A stretch of DNA of 21,758 nt. Origin: JBKPCD01 sp046727175 (GTDB lineage Bacteria > Acidobacteriota > Vicinamibacteria > Vicinamibacterales > 2-12-FULL-66-21). The DNA lies in the NCBI GenBank assembly GCA_046727175.1, contig JBKPCD010000262.1, positions 1-21,758 on the forward strand. The letters are read 5' to 3'. The position numbers and the translations under genes are program-made. Below the pieces are notes generated by a model. That model was not told the origin of the DNA. It saw nothing but the letters and a program-made list of their open reading frames with translations, and did not search any database. Each line of letters starts with the position of its first letter. The stretch's first letter is position 1. Below are positions 8,006 through 14,758 of the stretch, piece after piece.

Positions 8006-10669
8006 ATGACAGTCGCCGTCGGAACTCGGCTCGGGGCTTACGAAATCGCCGCCGCGATCGGCTCGGGCGGAATGGGCGACGTCTATCGAGCTCGGGACAC
8101 CCGGCTGAATCGCGACGTCGCGATCAAGGTCCTCTCGGACGCCTTCGCTGACGACCGCGATCGCCTCGCGCGGTTCGAGCGTGAAGCGCAACTCCTGGCG
8201 GCCTTGAACCATGTGCGCATCGCCACCATCTATGGGCTGGAGGAAGCAAATGGTGTCCGCGCGCTCGCCATGGAGCTCGTGGAAGGACCGACGCTCGCCG
8301 AGCGGCTGACGGCTGGGCCGATCGGCGCGTCCGAGGCGCTGGCATTGGCGCGAACGCTGGCTGAGGGCCTCGAGTACGCGCACGAGCGGGGGATCATCCA
8401 CCGCGATCTGAAACCATCCAATATCAAGATCACGACAGATGGGTCGATCAAGATTCTGGATTTCGGGCTGGCAAAGGCGCTGGACACCAAAGCCTCCGGC
8501 ACGAACCTCGCGAACTCTCCAACCATCAGCGTAGCGGGCACCCAGGCTGGCGTGCTCCTCGGCACGGCGGCGTACATGTCGCCCGAGCAGGCGCGCGGAC
8601 ATCCGGTCGATCGGCGCGCCGACATCTGGGCCTTCGGCTGCGTCGTCTACGAGATGCTCACCGGGCGGCAGCCGTTTCCGGGCGCAACGCTCACCGATGT
8701 GCTGGCGGCGATCGTCACGCGAGAACCGGACTGGGATCGGCTGCCAGCAGGCTTGTCGCCACGCGTCGGCAGCCTGCTGCGGCGGTGCCTTCGCAAGGAT
8801 CCCCGCGATCGACTACACGACATCGCCGACGCGCGTCTCGAGATCGAGGAGATCGAGGTTGCGCCCGAGACGACGGTAGCGCCCGCCGTCGCACGGCGCT
8901 CGTCGGGGCGGATCTGGCTGACAGCTGCGCTCGCAGGACTGATCGCTGGAGCGCTGATTGCCTGGGCGCTGCTCGGCCCGCAGCGGAGCTTCTCGCCTAC
9001 GGCAAGAGGTCTGACGCGTCTGCACGCCGAGTTGCCTCCGAAGACGACGCTGTCACTCGGAAGAGGATCGGCGGTTGCATTGTCTCCGGATGGTTCGACG
9101 CTCGTCTTCGTCGCCGCCGTCGCCGGTCAGCCGCAGTTGTTTGCGCGCACCCTTGATCGGTTCGACAGCACCCCGCTTCCCGGCACAGAGGGGGCCGCCA
9201 ATCCTTTCTTCTCACCCGATGGCAAGTGGGTCGGCTTCTTCGCCGGCGGCAGGCTCAAGAAGATTGCGCTGTCCGGCGGTCAACCGGTGACTCTTTGCGA
9301 CGCACCGAACGGTCGGGGCGAGACGTGGTCGACAGACGATTCCATCTATTTCACGCCGACGGCTGGTTCGGCGGTTTGGCGGGTCTCCGCGATGGGCGGA
9401 ACGCCCGAGGAAGTCACGAAGCGCCAGAAGGGAGAATTCAGTCATCGCTGGCCACACGTGTTGCCCGACGGGAAAACCATCCTGTTCACGGTGTGGAACG
9501 ACACCGGATTCGAGACGGCGCAGGTGGTGGCACAGTCTCTCACGACAGGCGAGCGCCGGACGCTGTTTACCGGCGGCAGTTACGTACGATACCTGCCCAT
9601 CCCCGAGAGAGCCGGCGCGGGCTACCTCGTCTACGCGCGCGCATCCGGACTGCTGGCAGCTCCCTTCGACATCGGACGTCTGCAGCTGACCGCGCCGCCG
9701 GTTCCCGTCCTCGACGGCCTCGTCACGAATCTGTCTGGCGGCGCACATTTCAGTTTGTCGTCATCGGGGGCGCTCACCTACATCGCCGGTGGTCTTGCCG
9801 AGGCGGCGCGGGTCATTGCCATCGTCGATCGAAATGGCACCGCGCGCACGCTGGCGACAATACGCGGAATGAGCCTGTACTATCAGGTGTCGCCCGACGG
9901 AAAACGGCTGGTTCGCAGCAACCCTGCCGGACCGAACCGCGACATCTGGATCCACGATCTCGAGCGCGACACCGCGACCCGACTGACGTACGGCGACAAC
10001 AGCAGCCGGCCGATCTGGTCGCCGGACGGGAAACGGATCGCATTCAGCGCCGGCCTGCCGGACGCGAACATCTACTGGAAGGCCGCTGACGGCACGGGAA
10101 ACATGGAGCGGCTCACGACGAGTCCGCACACGCAGTTCGCGGGTGCATTTTCACCGGACGGCAAGCTGCTCGTCTACGTCGAGAACGATCCGGCATCCGG
10201 CTCGGATATCTGGGTGCTACCGCTCGAGGGCGATCGCACACCGCGCCCGTTTCTCGAGACGTCCTTCGTCGAGAGCGAACCGGCGCTGTCGCCGGACGGA
10301 CACTGGCTCGCGTATCAGTCGAACGAGTCCGGCCGCTTCGAGATTTACGTGCAGCCGTTTCCCTCGAGTGGACGCAAATTCCAGATCTCGACGGAAGGCG
10401 GCGGCATCGCGCAGTGGTCACGGAACGGACACGAGATCTTCTACCGCAACCAGAACCGGATGATGGCGGTGACCGTGCGCCCTGGCGCCTCGTCGGAGCT
10501 CGAAGTCGAGAAGCCTCGCGTCCTCTTCGAGGGAAGCTACGAAACGGTCTTCAGCATCACGCCCGACGATCGGTTCGTGATGATTCGCAACCTCATGGAG
10601 GAGTCCGCGCCTGCTGAGGTGAACGTCGTGCTCGGCTGGATCGACGAGCTGCGACGTACAGTGAAGTAG
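8006..10669 (+). CDS. Membrane Ser/Thr protein kinase fused to a TolB-like WD40 propeller
   Basis: This 887-residue protein has a complete Hanks-type kinase domain at residues 11-275. It shows the glycine loop GSGGMGDVY (19-27), VAIK with Lys41, helix-C Glu60, HRDLKPSN (132-139), DFG (152-154), and SPEQARG in place of APE (192-198). One membrane helix lies at about 303-323 (IWLTAALAGLIAGALIAWALL in part). The rest, about 350-880, is an extracytoplasmic TolB/PD40-like propeller with repeated SPDGK motifs such as FSPDGKWVGF, VSPDGKRLV, WSPDGKRIAF and LSPDGHWLAY. All catalytic residues are present, so it should be active. The layout suggests a sensor reading an outside signal, target unknown. 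The start was chosen from the promoter and the kinase-domain onset. No strong Shine-Dalgarno sequence is seen. It is divergent from the PEGA gene. Confidence 0.95.
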   Translation: MTVAVGTRLGAYEIAAAIGSGGMGDVYRARDTRLNRDVAIKVLSDAFADDRDRLARFEREAQLLAALNHVRIATIYGLEEANGVRALAMELVEGPTLAERLTAGPIGASEALALARTLAEGLEYAHERGIIHRDLKPSNIKITTDGSIKILDFGLAKALDTKASGTNLANSPTISVAGTQAGVLLGTAAYMSPEQARGHPVDRRADIWAFGCVVYEMLTGRQPFPGATLTDVLAAIVTREPDWDRLPAGLSPRVGSLLRRCLRKDPRDRLHDIADARLEIEEIEVAPETTVAPAVARRSSGRIWLTAALAGLIAGALIAWALLGPQRSFSPTARGLTRLHAELPPKTTLSLGRGSAVALSPDGSTLVFVAAVAGQPQLFARTLDRFDSTPLPGTEGAANPFFSPDGKWVGFFAGGRLKKIALSGGQPVTLCDAPNGRGETWSTDDSIYFTPTAGSAVWRVSAMGGTPEEVTKRQKGEFSHRWPHVLPDGKTILFTVWNDTGFETAQVVAQSLTTGERRTLFTGGSYVRYLPIPERAGAGYLVYARASGLLAAPFDIGRLQLTAPPVPVLDGLVTNLSGGAHFSLSSSGALTYIAGGLAEAARVIAIVDRNGTARTLATIRGMSLYYQVSPDGKRLVRSNPAGPNRDIWIHDLERDTATRLTYGDNSSRPIWSPDGKRIAFSAGLPDANIYWKAADGTGNMERLTTSPHTQFAGAFSPDGKLLVYVENDPASGSDIWVLPLEGDRTPRPFLETSFVESEPALSPDGHWLAYQSNESGRFEIYVQPFPSSGRKFQISTEGGGIAQWSRNGHEIFYRNQNRMMAVTVRPGASSELEVEKPRVLFEGSYETVFSITPDDRFVMIRNLMEESAPAEVNVVLGWIDELRRTVK

Positions 10670-11155
10670 CGTTTATTTCGCTTCGCCCTGACACTCCGGA
10701 CACTGATTCTGAACGTAGTCGATCCAATCCGACAGTTCACCCCGGGGACGGCAAATCCGCGACATGCGTATCCGCCACGGCGACGCCGACGATCTGCGCC
10801 TGACGCTGAAAGCCTTAGAGCTCGAAAGTAACGGAATACTCGCCGGGCGGAAGGAACAGGATGATGAAGTCGCCGTTCGTCGGCGCCTTGCGCGATCGCG
10901 GCGACGCTGCCGCGATTCCTCGAGACGAGTTTGTTCGGCTGTCACTATCTCTCTCTCCGTTGTAGGGCGGCGTGTCGACCGAATTGCCGCGCCCACGAAG
11001 TCGAGAAGCTGTATGTCGTCGACGGGAGCTCTTCCGTCGAGCTGTGCGGTAAATCAAAGCGGAGTGTCCGCGAAACGTGGACACTTGCGATGGGAGCGTC
11101 TCGCGTCTGACAATCGTCGAGGAGAGGTGATCAGAAAGGTCACCAAGGTCAAAAG
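10670..11155. other. 486-bp spacer with a TonB-receptor-like relic, no intact gene
   Basis: No intact gene is supported. The minus strand holds the relic at 10737-10922. A short minus-strand stretch ending DYVQNQCPECQGEAK before a stop (about 10673-10740) has a CPEC motif but no recognisable parent gene. Just before the VWA gene is a short GGTCA-type direct repeat (AAAGGTCACCAAGGTCAAAA, 11135-11154). Confidence 0.45.
10737..10922 (-). pseudogene. Relic of a TonB-dependent receptor N-terminal (carboxypeptidase-regulatory-like) domain
   Basis: The minus strand reads GDFIILFLPPGEYSVTFEL, then an in-frame TAA at 10815-10817, then GFQRQAQIVGVAVADTHVAD in the same frame. Oar-like TonB-dependent receptors in this phylum start with a domain of the form GxFxxxxLPPGxYxVTFELxGF followed by a V-x-V-A-D-T stretch. 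The match therefore continues across the stop. The upstream part (RGIAAASPRSRKAPTN) fits the start of the same domain loosely, and the barrel is absent. It is best read as a decayed gene fragment. Confidence 0.5.
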
Positions 11156-12067
11156 GTGAACGGCATCCAACTTGCTGCTTTGGCGGTCGCGATTTCCACA
11201 CTTCTTACCAGCAGTGTGGGAGGACAACAGCCGATCTTTCGTGCCGAAACGCGGCTGGTCGTTTTGCAGGCGACCGTGAGAAACAGCCGCGGCGAACTGG
11301 TCACCGACCTCGACAAGGACGCTTTCACCGTGTACGAGAACGGAAAGCGTCAGCCGATTACGCTCTTTCGTCGCGACGATGTTCCCGTATCGATCGGACT
11401 GCTCATCGACAACAGCGCGAGCATGCGCCCGCTCCGAACGGAGGTGGAGGCCGCCGCACTTGCCTTCGTGCGTGCGTCACATCCGCTCGACGAAGTCTTC
11501 GTCGTCAGTTTTGCGGTCAAGGCGCACGTCGACGTACCGATGACGAACGACCTGCGCTCCCTTGAGTCGGGCGTCTCTGCGGTCGATGCGATCGGCGGTA
11601 CCGCGATTCGCGATGCGGTGATTCTCGCCCAAAACTATCTCCAGCTGCACGCATCTCACGATCGGAGGGTATTGCTCGTCATCACGGATGGCAACGACAA
11701 TACCAGCTTCGCGTCGAGAGATCAGCTTCGGCAAATGAGCGAGCACAACGAGACCGCGATCTTTGCCGTTGGACTGTTTGGCGACGACCGTTCCGCGAGA
11801 CGCGGCAGGCAGGAGCTCGAGCAGCTCACCGAACGCACCGGCGGCGTGTTGTACTGTCCGACGTCCATCGATCAAATCGACTCGGTCATGCTGGACATCG
11901 CTCACCTCATCCGAAACCAGTACACGATCGGCTACACGCCACTCGATCAGACGCTCGACGGAAAGTACCGCACGATTCGTGTCAAGGTGACCGGGACCGG
12001 CGGGGGATCGTCAGTGCGGACGCGAGCCGGCTACTGGGCGATAGCCAATCCGTCCGGGGACCACTGA
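11156..12067 (+). CDS. Secreted VWA-domain protein (VWFA-related acidobacterial type)
   Basis: This 303-residue protein has a signal peptide (about residues 1-23, ending SSVGG). A short strand-rich region at 30-75 (RLVVLQATVRNSRGELVTDL and FTVYENGKRQPI) is typical of the acidobacterial VWFA-related family, and a von Willebrand A domain follows at about 77-265. The metal-ion-dependent adhesion site is complete: DNSAS (85-89), Thr149 in GGTA, and Asp178 in ITDGND. The C-terminus (YTIGYTP, then YRTIRVKVTGTG) is also family-typical. It probably binds a partner outside the cytoplasm through a divalent cation, and the partner is unknown. The start is a GTG with AAGG seven bases upstream. It lies between two gene relics, and its stop overlaps the start of the second by two bases. 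Confidence 0.9.
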   Translation: MNGIQLAALAVAISTLLTSSVGGQQPIFRAETRLVVLQATVRNSRGELVTDLDKDAFTVYENGKRQPITLFRRDDVPVSIGLLIDNSASMRPLRTEVEAAALAFVRASHPLDEVFVVSFAVKAHVDVPMTNDLRSLESGVSAVDAIGGTAIRDAVILAQNYLQLHASHDRRVLLVITDGNDNTSFASRDQLRQMSEHNETAIFAVGLFGDDRSARRGRQELEQLTERTGGVLYCPTSIDQIDSVMLDIAHLIRNQYTIGYTPLDQTLDGKYRTIRVKVTGTGGGSSVRTRAGYWAIANPSGDH

Positions 12068-12152
12068 ATTCACGCCGACTACTGTCCACGTCATTCTCGG
12101 CTGGGTCGACCAGCTGGGACGTGGGGTGAAATTGCGCGGGACGATACGCTGA
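12066..12152 (+). pseudogene. Relic of a second kinase/TolB C-terminus
   Basis: Directly after the VWA stop, in a different frame, the plus strand reads VHVILGWVDQLGRGVK and then ends at a TGA (12150-12152). The intact kinase upstream ends VNVVLGWIDELRRTVK. Ten of 16 residues are identical and most of the other changes are conservative. The DNA is also similar. No further propeller sequence is preserved, so only the last part of a paralogous gene remains. Confidence 0.5.
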
Positions 12153-12165
12153 CCCCGTGCGGCCT

Positions 12166-13527
12166 TCAGACTGCGGCCGGCTCGATGTTCGCGTTGAGGC
12201 GAAACAGGTTGCGAGGATCGTACTTTGTCTTGAGCTGCGCCAGGCGCACGTAATTCGCACCGTACGCCTGCTGGACGCGATCCCGCCCGTCGTCTCCGCC
12301 GATGTCGTTGACGTAAAGACCGCCGGCGGCAAACCGTCGGATCCGCTGCCAGGTCTCACGCGCCCACGCGACGTTCGGGTCGTCGGCCTCGCCCGGCTTC
12401 CAGAGCGCGTAGATGCCAAGGTGAATGCCGCCGCGGTTCGGGAATGCGGTGGCCTCCACAGGGACGCGTGCGGCTGCGCCGTGTATCGGGAACAGGAGCA
12501 GGACCGACATCGGCGACGCCACACCAGAGTACGCATCGACCCATGTCTCGATGAATTCGTCGCTCAGATCGTCCAGGAATTCCGCTTTCCAGTAGTTTCG
12601 CAAACCCGGTGGCATTCCCTCCTCGAGGAGCGACTGCTGCGCCACGTACGGGATTGGCCCTATGGCGTCCATGACCGGGCAGCCGAACTCTTTGATGACC
12701 CTGACGGCCTTCAGCCCTTCTTCGACCGGTCCGGCGTACGCACATGCGATGGCGCACGCCTTGTTGCCGTCAGGTCCCGTCAGGATTGCAAACGCCGCGG
12801 TCAACGGATCGGGCGCCGTCTCGAGGACCGTACGGTAGAATCTCAACACGTCCCGTGCGGCGGGATAGGGATGGACAATCATGCCGCCGACGACCGTCGG
12901 ACCCATCGTGTGCAGCCGGTACTCGAACGCCGTCACCACGCCGAAGTTGCCACCGCCACCCCTCCGCGCCCAGAAAAGGTCGCTGTTCTCATCGGTACTC
13001 GCGCGAACGAGCTCGCCGTTCGCCAGTACGACCTCCGCCGAGCGGAGATTGTCGACGGTCATCCCGCACGTGCCTTCGAGCCAGCCGAAACCGCCGCCGA
13101 GGGTCAGTCCGGCGATGCCGGTGTCGCCGACAGTTCCACCGGTCGTTGCCAGGCCGTGCGCCTGCGTAGCCTTGTCGAACTCGGCCCATCTCAGTCCGGG
13201 CTCCGCTCGCGCGGTGCGCTTCTCGACGTCCACGGATATCGCTCTCATCGACGAGAAATCGATCACGATGCCTTCGTCGCAGGTACTCATGCCGGCAACG
13301 CTGTGAGCGCCGCCGCGAATCGAGAGGGGAAGGCCCTGTTCGCGAGCGAAGCTCACGGCACTCGCGACGTCCGCCGCGTTCCGAGGCCGGACGACAGCTC
13401 CAGGACGGCGGTCGATCATCGCGTTCCAGACACGCCGTGCGACGTCGTAACCGTCGTCTGAAGCCGTCAGGACCTGACCGCCAAACTGCCGCCTGAGTAA
13501 CTTGATCGAAGTCTCGTTGAATTCCAC
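12166..13527 (-). CDS. FAD-linked oxidase, BBE type (6-hydroxynicotine/berberine-bridge-like)
   Basis: This protein of about 453 residues belongs to the vanillyl-alcohol-oxidase/BBE flavoprotein superfamily. The FAD-binding PCMH domain spans about residues 40-215. It has IRGGAHSVAGM with His75 at the position that binds FAD covalently in relatives, GDTGIAGLTLGGGFGWL, and WARRGGGGNFGVVTAFEY. No cysteine sits at the second attachment site used by bicovalent members, so single attachment is expected. The C-terminal BBE motif NYVRLAQLKTKYDPRNLFR is followed by NANI. Substrates in the family range from alkaloids to sugars, and none can be assigned here. No signal peptide is evident, so it is probably cytoplasmic. 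I chose the GTG at 13527 because GGGAG lies six bases upstream. A TTG at 13572 would add 15 residues. It ends 13 bp from the relic stop, convergent. Confidence 0.92.
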   Translation of the reverse strand: MEFNETSIKLLRRQFGGQVLTASDDGYDVARRVWNAMIDRRPGAVVRPRNAADVASAVSFAREQGLPLSIRGGAHSVAGMSTCDEGIVIDFSSMRAISVDVEKRTARAEPGLRWAEFDKATQAHGLATTGGTVGDTGIAGLTLGGGFGWLEGTCGMTVDNLRSAEVVLANGELVRASTDENSDLFWARRGGGGNFGVVTAFEYRLHTMGPTVVGGMIVHPYPAARDVLRFYRTVLETAPDPLTAAFAILTGPDGNKACAIACAYAGPVEEGLKAVRVIKEFGCPVMDAIGPIPYVAQQSLLEEGMPPGLRNYWKAEFLDDLSDEFIETWVDAYSGVASPMSVLLLFPIHGAAARVPVEATAFPNRGGIHLGIYALWKPGEADDPNVAWARETWQRIRRFAAGGLYVNDIGGDDGRDRVQQAYGANYVRLAQLKTKYDPRNLFRLNANIEPAAV

Positions 13528-13572
13528 GGCATGCTCCCTGGTGTACCGGAGTTGAGGCGGTGTCCCTGACAA

Positions 13573-13993
13573 GGCCGGCTTGCGCCGCTACCGCCTCACT
13601 GGATGGGCGCTTGGCGCGGCTGCCCATCGGCGGACGGATCGGCTGCTTTCGATCCGGAATCGAAGCCGCTTCACGGAGCAAACAGTATAAGACGAGGATC
13701 CGTTTGGTGGCGAGACTCGTGCGAACCGCGACCGACAAGCACGCCGTCAGGGGGCAGAACGCCCCGACGGGCTTCAGCGATAGCGCGTGGCGGCTAGACG
13801 TCGTCGTTGCTGCGCGTCGCGGCCGTGGGCGGTGAATTGGCGTCTGAAAGTCAGCGTAAGACTCGAACAGCTCGCAATTTGGACGTCATCGGGAGTGAGT
13901 GACCCCGAGCCCGATCACCTGACTGAACGATCGCCGATGGCCCGAACGCCATCAACAATCAGCGATCATCAATCAACAATTGGCAGTGGTTCT
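13573..13993. other. 421-bp spacer with no recognisable gene
   Basis: Neither strand shows an ORF with a plausible start, motif and ribosome binding site. Near the right end there is a short AT-rich direct repeat (listed separately). The base composition resembles the rest of the window. Confidence 0.5.
13951..13980. repeat. Short direct repeat ATCAACAAT
   Basis: The 9-mer ATCAACAAT occurs at 13951-13959 and 13972-13980, with ATCATCAATC between, giving a small AT-rich patch in an otherwise GC-rich spacer. It lies just beyond the stop of the small ORF at 13994. The role is unknown. Confidence 0.4.
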
Positions 13994-14251
13994 CTACCGA
14001 CTTCGGAGAGACGCCCTGTACCGCAGAGCGATCTGCTCGGTTCGGTAGTGACGCCGCGCCGACCGCGCATCATAGAGCGCGGCGGCGACATGGGCAGCGA
14101 CGTCCCCCCAGTTCCGTCGCCGGATGTTATAGATTGCCCCCAGCGTATGCAGCGCCGTAAGAGCCCCGTGGACGAAGCAGCCGAGCGCGTGGAGCTCCGG
14201 AGGCTCTCGGATCAGCAAGTCACCGTCGGTGTCGTCCTTGAGCATATGCAT
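13994..14251 (-). CDS. Small conserved-looking hypothetical protein
   Basis: This 85-residue protein reads like a real small family and not a shadow frame. It has an acidic start (MLKDDTDGDLLIREPPE), a hydrophobic centre (HALGCFVHGALTALHTLG, about residues 21-38), YNIRRRNWGDVAAHVAAALY, and a basic tail with RRHYRTEQ. The sequence GAGGTG lies before the ATG at 14251, and a second ATG two codons on is also possible. The hydrophobic centre could be one membrane segment or a buried helix. No known domain is recognised. It stands alone in a 1.2-kb region with no other convincing gene. Its function cannot be inferred. Confidence 0.55.
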   Translation of the reverse strand: MHMLKDDTDGDLLIREPPELHALGCFVHGALTALHTLGAIYNIRRRNWGDVAAHVAAALYDARSARRHYRTEQIALRYRASLRSR

Positions 14252-14758
14252 GAATCACCTCTGGGACCCGCTGAGATGCGGCTTCAACATCCTCTTCGGC
14301 AAACAGCCGAGTGCAATCGGAACGCCACTGTCAAATCACAGGATTCGCCTATTGAGCCGGTTCCCGCTGGCTAAAATGTCGCCCGCTAGGCAGACGAAGT
14401 GCTGGACGGGAGCAGCAGTCGGGATCGGGTCTGAACATGAACTGCGTAGTCGAGCAAGCCCATGACCGCGCCGCACCCTGACGCCATCGGTTCGTCGACT
14501 CGGGGGACGTCGGCGAGTGCGCTTTGTGGCGCGGGCCAAGTGTTGCACCTCACGGGATGCGCAGCGCCATCGACGCGCAGCGGACCAAGTCGGACGCTGA
14601 GCAGCGCGGTTGTTGTACGAACTCGAACCGATCCGCGGACGTTCGGGACTCGTCTTGAAGGAAGCTGACGTATTATTTGGCGCAACGGTGAGTGCGAGGC
14701 GAACCTCGCCAGGAAGGCTCACCATAGCTCGCGCGTCACTGCTGCCACGGCTCGACGA
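14252..14758. other. 507-bp spacer with only doubtful ORFs
   Basis: Several short frames exist on both strands but none has a recognisable motif. One plus-strand frame (14601-14762) reads LLYELEPIRGRSGLVLKEAD and ends with an ATGA overlap at the start of the serine hydrolase. A neighbouring frame (14557 onward) reads MRSAIDAQRTKSDAEQR. The two could be one small gene broken by a frameshift, but nothing else supports this. Confidence 0.35.

Noticed and set aside
12157..13461. Plus-strand open frame of 434 codons
   Set aside because: It is antisense to the FAD oxidase, which has complete family motifs.
13602..13628. Inverted repeat GATGGGC/GCCCATC
   Set aside because: A 7-bp stem with a 13-base loop and no T-tract is likely by chance in GC-rich DNA, and it sits upstream of a gene and not at a gene end.
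14386..14685. Minus-strand frame of 99 codons
   Set aside because: It has no ribosome binding site or motif, and several overlapping frames are equally long, so there is no basis to call a gene.
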